DNA from: Flaccisagitta enflata
Lineage: Eukaryota > Chaetognatha > Sagittoidea > Aphragmophora
Assembly: GCA_965153355.1 (NCBI GenBank)
Contig: OZ231126.1
Span: 111,910,001-111,974,000, forward strand
Reading direction: 5' to 3'
Length of the DNA: 64,000 bases
How positions within the stretch are numbered: position 1 is the first letter of the stretch; every line of letters begins with the position of its first letter. A model generated the notes under the pieces. It was not told the origin of the DNA. It saw only the letters and a list, made by a program, of their open reading frames with translations, and did not search any database. Shown piece by piece: positions 51,401 through 63,124 of this stretch. The position numbers and the translations under genes were made by a program.

Positions 51401-54400
51401 AAAATTGGCTAGAAAACACCTGTTTTGCTCTAATTTTGAGAAGGTCAAATTGAGGAAGGGTGTAGGCTTTATTTGGTGGATTTTCTCAAATTTTGGGTTC
51501 TATGAATGGTATTAAAGGTATTTTTAACTTGTTCACATGTTAGCATGCTTACATAGTCAAAAAATAAACAAACAAGCCAAAAAAATACAGGTTTGATAAT
51601 ACCAAGATTCTCTTATAAGAAGGGAGACAATAGGGTGCATCTGAAAATAAGGGGTATTATGAGCATTTTCAAAGCTGTGTCACAGATGTAAAAATGCAAC
51701 CACATTAATGATTTTTGGTGTGCATCATCCTTGAACATTGTACTTTGACTGCAAAATTGAATTTTGGGCTGAACTGCCTTCAAAATGACCAATTCACCCT
51801 TTTTACGTAGTACTACCTTCTCAAATACGGATTTTAAGCTTCGACAACCACGTCATGTCAATATATCAAAAATGGGAATTTACACCACAGTTATCTAGAC
51901 AGGTTATCGATAGATGTTACTAAAGGGATTTTGTTTAAAGTAAATCCACCAGTTTGATTTTCCTGATATTGCCTACGCATCCAACTCAGCTACTTTTTGG
52001 GCAAATTTATAATATTGTATATTACTTCCAATTGAGTTTTTAGCATTCAAATTCTGTAATCTAAGTCCAAACACTATATCAATCCACTCATCAGCACTTC
52101 AGCTTGGGAACCCACGCAAAAAATTGATACCCTACTCTACCTCAGGGCTCAGAACAAGATCTTATGTTAACCTAGTTCTAACTGATCAGCGTGAGAGGTC
52201 GCGAGGGGTGTTGTCTCCTGTCTTATTAAGAGAGGGTCACTATACATATTTTTAAGAACCCATCTGAAACCATCAGAAACTGAGAAAAGAGAGCATGTGC
52301 TGAAAACAAGATTTGGGCCATTTGCTAGACATGCCAGGCCCAAAACAGGTCAAAATTGGCTTGAAAAACACCTGTTTTGCTCTAATTTTGAGAAGGTCAA
52401 AATTGAGGAGAATTTAGGCTTTAGTTGGTGGATTTTTCTCAAATTTTAGGTTCTATGAATGGTAATAAAGGTATTTTTAGCCTGTTTACATGTTAGCATG
52501 CTGACTTAGTCAAAAATAAACAAACAAACCAAAAAATACAGGTTTGATAATATCAAGATTCTCTTATAAGAAGGGAGACAATAGGGTGCATCTGAAAATA
52601 AGGGGTATTATGAGCATTTTCAAAGCTGTGTCACAGTTGTAAAAATGCAACCACATTAATGATTTTTGTTGTGCATACTCCTTGAACATTGTACTTTGAC
52701 TGCAAAATTGAATTTTGGGCTGAACTGCCTTCAAAATGACCAATTCACCTTTTCACGTAACTACCTTCTCCAAATACGGATTTTAGGCTTGTGGCTTTAA
52801 AATCATCATCAATATGTCACAAAATGAATTTTCCCAAGTTATCCTGAACTTGGGTTATGCTCATTAGATGTTACTAAAGGGATTTGGGCTAAAAAAATCC
52901 AAATCCACCAGTTTGATTTTCCTGATGCACTTTAAGCCCGTAATATGTGGCTTTTTGGGCAAATTTGCATAAATATTGTATATTACTTCCACCTGAGTTT
53001 TATGCGGTCAAATTCTACATTCTAAGTCCAAAAACTATTTCAATCCACTCATCAGCACCAGCTTAGGAGCCAACTTAATAAAAAATTGCTACCCTACTCA
53101 ACCTCTGGGCTCAGAACAAGATCTTATGTTTTCCTAGTTCTAACTGATCAGCGTGAGAGGTCGCGCGGGGTGTTGTCTCCTGTCTTATTAAGAGGGGGTC
53201 ACTATACATATTTTTAAGAACTGATCTGAAACCATCAGAAACTGAGAAAAAGAGAACTTGTAATGCTGAAAAACAAGATTTTGGCCATTTGCTAGACATA
53301 CCAGGCCCAAAACAGGTCAAAATTGGCTTGAAAAACACCTGTTTTGCTCTAATTTTGAGAAGGTCAAAATTGAGGAGAATTTAGGCTTTATTTGGTGGAT
53401 TTTTCTCAAATTTTGGGTTATATGAATGGTATTAAAGTTATTTTTAACTTGTTTACATGTTAGCATGCTTACTTAGTCAAAAAATAAACAAACAAGCCAA
53501 AAAATACAGGCTTGATAATATCAAGATTCTCTATAAGAAGGGAGACAATAGGGTGCATCTGAAAAATAAGGGTTATTATGAGCATTTTCAAAGCTGTGTC
53601 ACAGTTGTAAAAATGCAACCACATCGACGATTTTTGGTGAGCATCCTCCTTGAACATTGTACTTTGACTGCAAAAATTAATTTTGGGCTGAACTGCCTTC
53701 AAAATGACCAATTCACCCTTTTTACGTAGCACTACTCTCTCTCAAATACGGATTTTTGAAGCTTGACAACCCAAAATCCATCATCAATATATCCAAAAAA
53801 TGAATTTTCCCAAGTTATCCTGAACTTAGGTTATGCTCATTAGATGTTACTAAAGGGATTTGGGCTAAAAATCCAAATCCACCAGTTTGGGATTTTTCCT
53901 GATATTGCCTACAACCAACTCAGCTACTTTTTGGGCAAATTTGCTTAAATATTGTATATTCCAATTGAGTTTTTTTGTGGTCAAATTCTACAATCTAAGT
54001 CCAAAAACTATTTCAATCCACTCATCAGCACTTCAGCTTAGGAGCCCACTCAAAAATTGCTACACTACTCAACCTCTAGGCTCAGAACAAGATCTTATGT
54101 GTTTTCCTGTAGTTCTAACTGATCACGTGAGAGGTCATGTAGGGGTGTGTCTCCTGTCTTATTAAGAGGGGGTCACTATACATACTTTTAAGAACTGATC
54201 TGAAACCATCAGAAACTGAGAAAAAGAGAACTTGTAATGCTGGAAAACAAGATTTGGGCCATTTGCTAGACATACCAGGCCCAAAACAGGTCAAAATTGG
54301 CTTGGAAAACACCTGTTTTGCTCTAATTTTGAGAAGGTCAAAATTAAGGAGAATTTAGGCTTTATTTGGTGGATTTTTCTCAAATTTTGGGTTCTATGAA

Positions 54401-57400
54401 TGGTATTAAAGGTATTTTTAACTTGTTTACATGTTAGCATGCTTACTTAGTCAAAAAATAAACAAACAAGCCAAAAAATACAGGTTTGATAATATCAAGA
54501 TTCTCTATAAGAAGGGGATGATATTAGTGCATCTGAAAATATGGTATTATGAGCATTTTCAAAGCTGTGTCACAGTTGTAAAAATGCAAACCACATTAAT
54601 GATTTGTGCATCCTCCTTGAACATTGTACTTTGACTACAAAATTGAATTTTGGGCTGAACTGCCTTCAAAATGACCAATCCACCCCTTTTACGTAGCACT
54701 ACCTTCTCAAATACGGATTTTTGAAGCTGGACAACCCAAATCCATCATCAATATATCCAAAAAATGAATTTTCCCAAGTTATCCTGAACTTGGGTTATGC
54801 TCATTAGATGTTACTAAAGGGATTTGGGCTAAAAAATCCAAATCCACCAGTTTGATTTTTCCTGATATTGCCTACAAGCCAACTCAGCTACTTTTGGGCA
54901 AATTTGCATAAATATTGTATATTACTTCCACTTGAGTTTTTTGTGGTCAAATTCTACAATCTAAGTCCAAAAACTATTTCAATCCACTCATCAGCACTTC
55001 AGCTTAGGAGACAACTTAAAAAATTGCTACCCTACTCAACCTCTGGGCTCAGAACAAGATCTTATGTTTTCCTAGTTCTAACTGATCAGCGTGAGAGGTC
55101 GCGAGGGGTGTGGTCTCCTGTCTTGTTAAGAGGGGGTCACTATACATATTTTTAAGAACTGATCTGAAACCATCAGAAACTGAGAAAAAGAGAACTGGTA
55201 ATGCTGAAAAACAAGATTTGGGCCATTTGCTAGACATACCAGGCCCAAAACAGGTCAAAATTGGCTTGAAAAACACCTGTTTTGCTCTAATTTTGAGAAG
55301 GTCAAAATTGAGGAGAATTTAGGCTTTATTTGGTGGATTTTTCTCAAATTTTAGGTTCTATGAATGGTATTAAAGGTATTTTTAACTTGTTTACATGTTA
55401 GCATGCTTACTTAGTCAAAAAAAAAACAAACAAGCCAAAAATTACAGGTTTGATAATATCAAGATTCTCTTATAAGAAGGGAGACAATAGGGTGCATCTG
55501 AAAATAAGGGGTATTATGAGCATTTTCAAAGCTGTGTCACAGTTGTAAAATTGCAACCACATTAATGATTTTTGGTGTGCATCCTCCTTGAACATTGTAC
55601 TTTGACTGCAAAATTGAATTTTGGGCTGAACTGCCTTCAAAATGACCAATTCACCCCCTTTACGTAGCACTACCTTCTCAACTACGGATTTTGAAGCTTG
55701 ACAAACCAAAATCCATCATCAATATATCCAAAAAATGAATTTTCCCAAGTTATCCTGAACTTGGGTTATGCTCATTAGATGTTACTAAAGGGATTTGGGC
55801 TATAAAAATCCAAATCCACCAGTTTGATTTTTCCTGATATTGCCTACAAGCCAACTCAGCTACTTTTGGGCAAATTTGCATAAATATCCTATATTACTTC
55901 CAATTGAGTTTTTTGCGGTCAAATTCTACAATCTAAGTCCAAAACTATTTCAATCCACTCATCAGCACTTCAGCTTAGGAGCCAACTCTAAAAATTGCTA
56001 CCCTACTCAACCTCCGGGCTCAGAACAAGATCTTATGTTTTCCTAGTTCTAACTGATCAGCGTGAGAGGTCGCTAGGGGTGTTGTCTCCTGTCTTATTAA
56101 GAGGGGGTCAATATACATATTTTTAAGAACTGATCTGAAACCATCAGAAACTGAGAAAAAGAGAACTTGTAATGTTGAAAAACAAGATTTGGGCCATTTG
56201 CCAGACATACCAGGCCCAAAACAGGTCAAAATTGGCTTGAAAAACACCTGTTTTGCTCTAATTTTGAGAAGGTCAAAATTGAGGAGAATTTAGGCTTTAT
56301 TTGGGGGATTTTTCTCAAATTTTGGGTTCTATGAATGGTATTAAAGGTATTTTTAACTTGTTTACATGTTAGCATGCTTACTTAGTCAAAAAATAAACAA
56401 ACAAGCCAAAAAATACAGGTTTGATAATATCAAGATTCTCTTATAAGAAGGGAGACAATAGGGTGCATCTGAAAATAAGGTGTATTATGAGTATTTTTCA
56501 TAGCTGTGTCACAGTTGTAAAAATGCAAGCACATTAATGAGTTTTGGTGTGCATCCTCCTTGAACATTGTACTTTGACTACAAAATTCAATTTTGGGCTG
56601 AACTGCCTTCAAAATGACCAATTCACCCCTTTTACGTAGCACCACCTTCTCAAATACGGATTTTTGAAGCTTGACAACCCAAAATCCATCATCAATATAT
56701 CCAAAAATGGTAATTTTCCCAAGTTATCCTGGAATCTTGGGTTATGCTCATTAGATGCCACTAAAGGATTTTAATAAAAACCAAATCCACCAGTTTGATT
56801 TTTCCTGATATTGCCACAAGCCAACTCAGCTATTTTTGGGCAAATTTGCATAAATATTGTATAATACTTCCAATTGAGTTTTTTTATGTCAAATTCTACA
56901 ATCTAAGTCCAAAACTATTTCAATCCACTCATCAGCACTTCAGCTTAGGAGCCAACTTAAAAAATTGCTACCCTACTCAACCTCTGGGCTCAGAACAAGA
57001 TCTTATGTTTTCCTAGTTCTAACTGATCAGCGTGAGAGGTCGCGAGGGGTGTTGTCTCCTGTCTTATTAAGAGGGGTTCACTATACATATTTTTAAGAAC
57101 TGATCTGAAACCATCAGAAACTGAGAAAAAGAGAACTTGTAATGCTGAAAACAAGATTTGGGCCATTTGCTAGACATACCAGGCCCAAACAGGTCAAACT
57201 TGAAAACACCTGTTTTGCTCTAATTTTGAGAAGGTCAAAATTGAGGAGAATTTAGGCTTTATTTGGTGGATTTTTCTCAAATTTTGGGTTCTATGAATGG
57301 TATTAAAGGTATTTTTAACTTGTTTACATGTTAGCATGCTTACTTAGTCAAAAATAAACAAACAAGCCAAAAAATACAGGTTTGATAATATCAAGATTCT

Positions 57401-57824
57401 CTTATAAGAAGGGAGACAATAGGGTACATCTGAAATATAAGGGGTATTTTGAGCATTTTCAAAGCTGTGTCACAGTTGTAAAAATGCAACCACATTACTG
57501 ATTTTTGGTGTGCATCCTCCTTGAACATTGTACTTTGACTGCAAATTGAAATTTTGGGCTGAAACTGCCTCAAAATGACCAATCTAATTCCCTTTTGCAT
57601 TTAGCACTACCTTCTCAAATACGGATTTTGGAAGCTTGACAACCCAAAATCCATCATCAATATATCCAAAAAATGAATTTTCCCAAGTTATCCTGAACTT
57701 GGGTTATGCTCATTAGATGTTACTAAAGGGATTTGAGCTATAAAAATCCAAATCCACCAGTTTGATTTTTCCTGATATTGCCTACAAGCCAACTCAGCTA
57801 CTTTATGGGCAAATTTGCATGATC
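48491..57824 (-). repeat. Satellite array, minus orientation, subtype R1 again
   Basis: About nine to ten monomers with landmarks near 48920, 49883, 50845, 51807, 52760, 53725, 54695, 55664, 56641 and 57598. Most carry R1 markers (TATTATGAGC, TTAATGAT, GACTGCAAAA). The last two have mixed markers. Disturbed patches lie at 49430-49560, 51830-51920 and 52760-52960. Satellite stops around 57824 in mid-E, after GGGCAAATTTGCAT, where a minisatellite begins. Confidence 0.92.
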
Positions 57825-58197
57825 TATTGTGCCGAATATTTTTTTTTCATCCCAAGGATGTGTACTCACCTTAGTCTCTTGTTTGTGTTATTGTTCTTGT
57901 TTCAAGACGTCTCCGCTTATCTCTATGTAAATCTCTTGTTTCATCTTTGTCATCCTCAGAATGTGTCCTCACCTTAGTCGTTTGTTTGTTTTATCTTTTT
58001 CTTTCAAGATGTCTCTACTTATCTCTTTGTAAATCTTTTGTTTTTCATCCTCATCATCAATCATATTCTGTAATTTTTTTACGTCCCAAGAATGTGTCCT
58101 CACCATAGTCTTTTGTTTGTGTTATATATTTTCTCTCAGATGTGTCCACTTATCTCTATGTAAATCTTTTGTTTCATTTATATCATTCACTAATTCT
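57825..58197. repeat. Pyrimidine-rich minisatellite, about three units of 100-130 bp
   Basis: Three diverged tandem units share TGTGT(C/A)CTCACC(T/A)TAGTC, then TTTCAAGATGTCTCTACTTA-like sequence, then ATCTC(T)ATGTAAATCTTTTG and TTTCAT. The TGTactCACC/TGTcctCACC anchors lie at 57861, 57963 and 58095. The middle unit has an extra tail ending ATCAATCATATTCTGT. A further, nearly identical unit with that tail is at 63125-63252. On the right the minisatellite abuts the end of E directly. The frame is open in places but full of stops, and no protein is recognisable. Confidence 0.8.
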
Positions 58198-58512
58198 GAA
58201 GGAAGACAATAGGCTGAGTCTGAAACATTAGGGGTATTTTGAGCATTTTCAAAGCTGTGTCACAGTTGTAAAAATGCAACCACGTTGATGATTTTTGGTG
58301 TGCATCCTCCTTGAACATTGTACTTTGACTACAAAAAGGAATTTTGGGCTGAACTGCCTACAAAATGACCAATTTACCCCTTTTACCTAGCACTACCTTG
58401 TCAAATATGGATTGTTGCAGCTTGAAAACCCCAAATCTATCATCGATATATCCAAAAATGAATTTTCCCAAGATATATCCTGAACTTGGGTTATGCTTAC
58501 TAGATATCAGAT
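58198..58512 (-). repeat. Truncated E unit, V subtype
   Basis: Begins exactly at the E end (GAAGGAAGACAATAGG) against the minisatellite and runs for about 315 bp with V markers (CTGAGTCTGAAACATTAGGG). It is lost after GGGTTATGCTTACTAGATAT, where unrelated sequence begins. The exact right limit is uncertain by about 15 bases because the following CAGATGTTAAAAG still resembles the monomer's AGATGTTACTAAAG. Confidence 0.8.
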
Positions 58513-58929
58513 GTTAAAAGACTTAATCGTTTAATTCAACTAACAGCAAAAGATATAAATAGTAAAAAGTATCTCCAACTATCAATGGATAAGTAAACCT
58601 GGACTATGGACCAGGCAAGACTTGTGCTTAAAGTCAACACATGGTCTTGGCGGGTTTAGAGGCTTCCCATCACCCTTGCTATTACCCATACCAAAACATA
58701 GAGGAGATAATAGGAAAATAGGAGAATAAATCATAAAAAGTTTAATAAAGGTTGTGGTGGAGAAGATACAGTGTAGTGAAATGACAGTATTGATAGGACA
58801 GGTAAGGAAAGGTGAAGATGAGGAAGAGGATAGGTCATGTGATCAACAGGGCTTTAGTGGTCAAAGGTACAGGTGAAGATAGTTGAAATAAAGGAAAAAA
58901 CAAATGGTCAAAGAAGGTAGAGGCAGTGT
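58513..58929. other. Unrecognised non-satellite segment (about 417 bp)
   Basis: Unrelated to the monomer. The left part contains CCTGGACTATGGACCAGG, a small inverted repeat (CCTGG...CCAGG). The right part is purine-rich (GGTAAGGAAAGGTGAAGATG, GAGGAAGAGGATAGG). No open frame of note, and no obvious terminal inverted repeats. It ends with GCAGTGT directly against the end of E (AGAAGGGAGACAAT). It could be flanking genomic DNA or a remnant of another repeat. Confidence 0.6.
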
Positions 58930-60528
58930 AGAAGGGAGACAATAGGCTGAGTCTGAAACATTAGGGGATATTTTGAGCATTTTCAAAGCTGTGTCAGAGT
59001 TATAAAAATGCAACCACATTGATGATTTTTGGTGTGCATCCTCCTTGAACATTGTACTTTGACTAAAAAATGGAATTTTGGGATGAACTGCCTACAAAAT
59101 GACCAATTCACCCCTTTTACCCACCACTACCTTGTTAAATATGGATTTTTGAAGCTTGACAACCCCAAATCTATCATCAATATATCCAAAAAATGAATTT
59201 TCCCAAGGTATCCTGAACTTAAGTTATGCTTATTAGATGTTACTTAAAGGATTTGGGCTAAAAAAATCCAAATCCACCAGCTTGTTTTTTCCTAATATTG
59301 TCCTCAAGCCGACTCCACTACTTTTTGACCAAATTTGCATAAATATCGTATATTACTTCCAATTGAGTTTTTTGCAGTCAAATTCTATAATCTAAGTCCA
59401 AAAACTCTTTCAATCCACTCATCAGCACTTCAGCTAAGGAGCCGACTCAAAAATTGCTACCTTACTCAACCTCTAGGCTCAGAACGAGATCTTATGTTTT
59501 CCTAGTTCTACCTTATCAGCGCGAGAGGTCGCGAGGGGCGTTGTCTCCTGTCTTATTAAGAGGGGGTCACTATACATATTTTGAAAAACTGATCTGAAAC
59601 CATTAGAAACTTAGTAAAAGAGAACTTAGAATGCTGAAAAACAAGATTGGGGCCATTTGCTAGACATATTAGGCCCAAAACAGGTCAAAAATGGCTTGAA
59701 AAACCCCTATTTTGCTCTTATCTTGAGAAGGTTAAAATTAAGGAGAATTTAAGCCTTATTTGGTGGATTTTTCTCAAATTTTGGGTTCTATGAATGGTTT
59801 TAAAGGTATTTTTAACTTGTTTACATGTAAGCATGCTTACCTAGTCAAAAAATAAACAAACAAGCAAAAAAATACAGGTTTGATACTATCGAGATTCTCT
59901 TATAAGAAGGGAGACAATAGGCTGAGTCTGAAACATTAGGGGGTATTTTGAGCATTTTCAAAGCTGTGTCAGAGTTATAAAAATGCAACCACATTGATGA
60001 TTTTTGGTGTGCATCCTCCTTGAACATTGTACTTTGACTAAAAAATGGAATTTTGGGCTGAACTGCCTACAAAATGACCAATTCACCCCTTTTACCCACC
60101 ACTACCTTGTTAAATATGGATTTTTGAAGCTTGACAACCCCAAATCTATCATCAATATATCCAAAAAATGAATTTTCCCAAGGTATCCTGATCTTGGGTT
60201 ATGCTTATTAGATGTTACTTAAAGGATTTGGGCTAAAAAAATCCAAATCCACCAGCTTGTTTTTTCCTAATATTGTCCTCAAGCCAACTCCACTACTTTT
60301 TGACCAAATTTGCATAAATATCGTATATTACTTCCAATTGAGTTTTTTGCAGTCAAATTCTATAATCTAAGTCCAAAAACTCTTTCAATCCACTCATCAG
60401 CACTTCAGCTAAGGAGCCGACTCAAAAATTGCTACCTTACTCAACCTCTAGGCTCAGAACGAGATCTTATGTTTTCCTAGTTCTACCTTATCAGCGCGAG
60501 AGGTCGCGAGGGGCGTTGTCTCCTGTCT
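58930..60528 (-). repeat. V-subtype satellite: E-S-E with sharp ends
   Basis: A complete E (58930-59554, 625 bp), a spacer (59555-59904) and a second E (59905-60528). The left edge is AGAAGGGAGACAAT against unrelated DNA. The right edge is TTGTCTCCTGTCT followed at once by GTAAGGTAGAGG. The two E units are nearly identical to each other and carry V markers: CTGAGTCTGAAACATTAGGG, GAGCCGACTCAAAAATTG, GAGGGGCGTTGTC and CCACCAGCTTG. This block gives the clearest definition of E, since both of its outer ends coincide with E ends. Confidence 0.85.
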
Positions 60529-60800
60529 GTAAGGTAGAGGTAGAGGGAGATATGCGATAAAATAAACAAAAGGTAGTGAGTGGGGTAGGTAGGAGGTAGG
60601 GGTTGGAAGGAGGTTGGGTTAGTTAGATAGGAGAAGGTAGGATGTATGGGTAGAAGGGTAGGCAGGGGAAGGTAGGTAGGGGTAGGTGAGAGGTTGGAGT
60701 AAGTAGGAGGTATGGCTGTGTCAAAGGCTGGGGTAGCAGAGTGGGTGAGAGGTAGTGGTAGGAGGGTAGGAAGAAGGTAGGGGTAGGTTGGGGGAGAAAC
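60529..60800 (+). repeat. G-rich GGTAGG-type degenerate repeat
   Basis: About 270 bp dominated by purine-rich variants of GGTAGG and GGGTAGG (for example GGGTAGGTAGGAGGTAGGGG), with almost no C on the plus strand. It begins immediately after the end of E. The runs of G are mostly two to four long, so quadruplex formation is possible. It is not a perfect TTAGGG telomeric array. Confidence 0.8.
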
Positions 60801-60869
60801 TTAGATCAGGAGTAGAACAAAAGAGTCTTATTCCAAACCAACTTTAAGGCTATGTTAATAGTACAGAAA

Positions 60870-61215
60870 ATTGGGAAGGAATAAGAAAAAACTTTAAACT
60901 TTAAACTTAAAAACTAAAAACTTGAAATTTTGAAAAATGAAAAAACTTAAATTTTTTTAAAACCTTTGAAACTTTAAAATTTTTTTAAAAAATTCTCCAA
61001 AAACTTTTAAAAACTTTTTCAAAATTTTCAAAAAATTTTAAAATCCAAAAAATCTAAAAAATCTTTGAAATTTTAAAAAACTTTTTAAATTTTTTTTTTA
61101 TATTTTTTCAAAACTTAAAGACTTAAAAACTTAGAAATTGAAATATAAAATTCAAAACTTGAAATTGAAAATTTAACTAAAATGAAAACTGGACGTCTTG
61201 ATTTTTGAAAAACCT
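60870..61215. repeat. AT-rich low-complexity tract
   Basis: Dominated by permutations of AAACTTTAAA, AAAACTT and AATTTTTTTAAAA. There is no coding potential and no clear unit length. It lies within the same insert as the G-rich tract. Confidence 0.8.
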
Positions 61216-61498
61216 TAAAAATATATTCAAAACCTGTGAAAATCATAAGAGCAACCGGCATATTACCTATAGTAAGCCAAGCAAAAGAGTAAGCAACAAC
61301 TGCTAAAGTCTATGTAAATAGTACACAAGCAACAGTTGCCAAATGCTAAAATCATTGAGGCTATGTAAATAGTCCACCATGCTTAAAGCAAAGACTCTAA
61401 GGTTGACTTAAGTAACTCAAAATATCACTTCGTGAGTCGAAACCGGGTACAGGCTGGGAGAAGGACATAGGGACAGGCAAGGCAGATTGACCAGATAC
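61216..61498. other. Non-satellite sequence with a diverged short tandem repeat
   Basis: Contains two related segments, about 61291-61326 and 61329-61376. Both start with AGCAACA(A/G)(C/T)TG and both end in CTATGTAAATAGT(A)C. A third GGCTATGTTAATAGT occurs at 60848, before the AT-rich tract, which ties the whole 60529-61498 insert together. No gene is apparent. The right edge is GACCAGATAC, after which satellite resumes at AGGGATTTGGGC. Confidence 0.6.
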
Positions 61499-61727
61499 AG
61501 GGATTTGGGCTAAAAAAATCCAAATACACCAGCTTGTTTTTTCCTGATATTGTCCACAAGCCAACTCAACTACGTTTTGAGCAAATATGCATAAATATCG
61601 TATATAACTTCCAATTGAGTTTTTTGCAGTCAAATTCAATAATCTAAGTCCAAAAACTATTTCAATCCACTCATCTGCACTTCAGCTAAGGAGCCGACTC
61701 AAAAATTGCTACCTTGCTCAACCTCTA

Positions 61728-61767
61728 CACATGGATGCAAAATACAGCGTGATGAGGCGCCAAAAGT
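61728..61767 (+). repeat. Left terminal inverted repeat of the MITE
   Basis: Forty bases that match the reverse complement of 62101-62140 at all but two positions by eye (CACATGGATGC versus CCCATGGACGC, then identical through GGCGCCAAAAGT). Confidence 0.9.
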
Positions 61768-62100
61768 CAAAAAAAATTTAGCACCCCCCACTACAGCCAT
61801 ATTGGCTGATTGAAAATTCTTATGGAAAGTCATTTTAAGTAACTTAGGGGAATACAAATGGCGTCATCAGAGCGATTTTTGAGATTGTTACTAAAACCTT
61901 ATAATTTATCACTTTTACTCATAAAATATTCACTCTTGGAAAAGTACAGAAAATAGAGCAAAATGTGATAAATTTCTAGGTTCTAGGTACAATCTCAAAA
62001 TTCCCTCTGATGACGCCACTCATATTCCCCTTAGTGACTCAAAACAACTTTCACAAGGATATTCCATTTAGCCAAATTGGCTGTAAGGGGGGGTGCTAAA

Positions 62101-62140
62101 ACTTTTGGCGCCTCATCACGCTGTATTTTGCGTCCATGGG
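62101..62140 (-). repeat. Right terminal inverted repeat of the MITE
   Basis: Partner of 61728-61767. It is followed immediately by the duplicated TA and satellite sequence GGCTCAGAACAAG. Confidence 0.9.
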
Positions 62141-62221
62141 TAGGCTCAGAACAAGATCATATGTTTTCCTAGTTCTACATTATCAGCGTGAGAGGTCGCA
62201 AGGGGCGTTGTCTCCTGTCTT

Positions 62222-63124
62222 ATTAACAGGGGGTCACTAAACATATTTTGAAAAACTGATCTGAAACCATCAGAAATTGAGAAAAAGAGAATTTGGAATG
62301 CTGAAAAACAAGACTGGGGCTATTTGCCAGACATACTAGGCCAAAAAAGAGTCAAAAACGGCTTGAAAAACCCCTATTTTGCTCTTATTTTGAGAAGGTC
62401 AAAATTAAGAAGAATTTAAGCCTTGTTTGGTGGATTTTTTTCAAATTTTGGGTTCTATGAATGGTTTTAAAGGTATTTTTAACTTGTTTACATATTAGCA
62501 TGCTTACCTAGTCAAAAAATAAACAAACAAGCCAAAAAATACAGGTTTGATACTATCAAGATTCTCTTATAAGAAGGGAGACAATAGGCTGAGTCTGAAA
62601 CATTAGGGGTATTTTGAGCATTTTCAAAGTTGTGTCACAGTTGTAAAAATGCAACCACGTTGATGATTTTTGGTGTGCATCCTCCTTGAACATTTTACTT
62701 TGACTAAAAAAAGGAATTTTGAGCTGAACTGCCTACAAAATGACCAATTTACCCCTTTCACCTAGCACTACCTCGTCTAGTATGGATTTTTGCAGATTGA
62801 CAACCCCAAATCGATCAGGGATTTGGGCTAAAAAAATCCAATTACACCAGCTTGTTTTTTCCTGATATTGTCCACAAGCCAACTCAACTACGTTTTGAGC
62901 AAATTTGCATAAATATCGTATATTACTTCCAATTGAGTTTTTTGCAGTCAAATTCTATAATCTAAGTCCAAAAACTATTTCAATCCACTCATCAGCACTT
63001 CAGCTAAGGAGCCGACTCAAAAATTGCTACCTTACTCAACCTCTAGGCTCAGAACAAGATCATATGTTTTCCTGGTTCTACCTTATCAGCGTGAGAGGTC
63101 ACATGGGGCGTTGTCTCCTGTCTT
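62222..63124 (-). repeat. V-subtype satellite: S spacer plus E with an internal deletion
   Basis: The spacer 62222-62571 is complete. E runs 62572-63124, 553 bp instead of 625. Bases between CAACCCCAAATCGATC and AGGGATTTGGGC (junction at 62817) are missing. The lost piece normally holds the ATCATCAATATATCC to AGATGTTACT segment. E ends exactly at TTGTCTCCTGTCTT and is followed by a minisatellite unit. Confidence 0.85.

Larger units (their letters stand above)
61728..62140. mobile_element. Foldback MITE with TA target-site duplication (Tc1/mariner-type)
   Basis: A 413-bp element that is an inverted repeat over nearly its whole length. The left arm is 61728-61912, the loop 61913-61964 and the right arm 61965-62140. 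The left end starts CACATGGATGCAAAATACAG. The reverse complement of the right end starts CCCATGGACGCAAAATACAG, and the match continues through CGTGATGAGGCGCC. It sits between two TA dinucleotides (61726-61727 and 62141-62142). Removing the element and one TA restores the normal satellite CAACCTCTAGGCTCAG. A TA duplication is typical of elements moved by Tc1/mariner/IS630-type transposases. The assignment rests on that and on size, because no transposase is encoded. The insertion is younger than the satellite copy it interrupts. Confidence 0.92.
61499..62221 (-). repeat. Partial E unit, V subtype, split by a MITE
   Basis: Satellite resumes in mid-E at AGGGATTTGGGCTAAAAAAA and continues to the E end TTGTCTCCTGTCTT at 62221, interrupted by the 413-bp foldback element at 61728-62140. 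Private changes (TACACCAGCTTG, CAACTACGTTTTGAGCAAAT) are shared with the copy starting at 62817, showing the two are sister copies. Confidence 0.85.

Noticed and set aside
6741-57824. CRISPR-like or other short regularly spaced repeat array
   Set aside because: The repeat unit is about 974 bp and contiguous, with no short repeat/variable spacer pattern.
57825-58197. Leucine/serine-rich membrane protein in the minisatellite
   Set aside because: The pyrimidine-rich repeat gives hydrophobic-looking translations in several frames with regular stops, so this is composition only.
58590-58700. tRNA-like or tRNA-derived SINE segment around CCTGGACTATGGACCAGG
   Set aside because: Only one short stem is apparent. 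No A/B box pair or cloverleaf can be drawn with confidence.
60529-60800. Interstitial telomere repeat
   Set aside because: The tract is made of degenerate GGTAGG variants and not TTAGGG or another regular telomeric unit.
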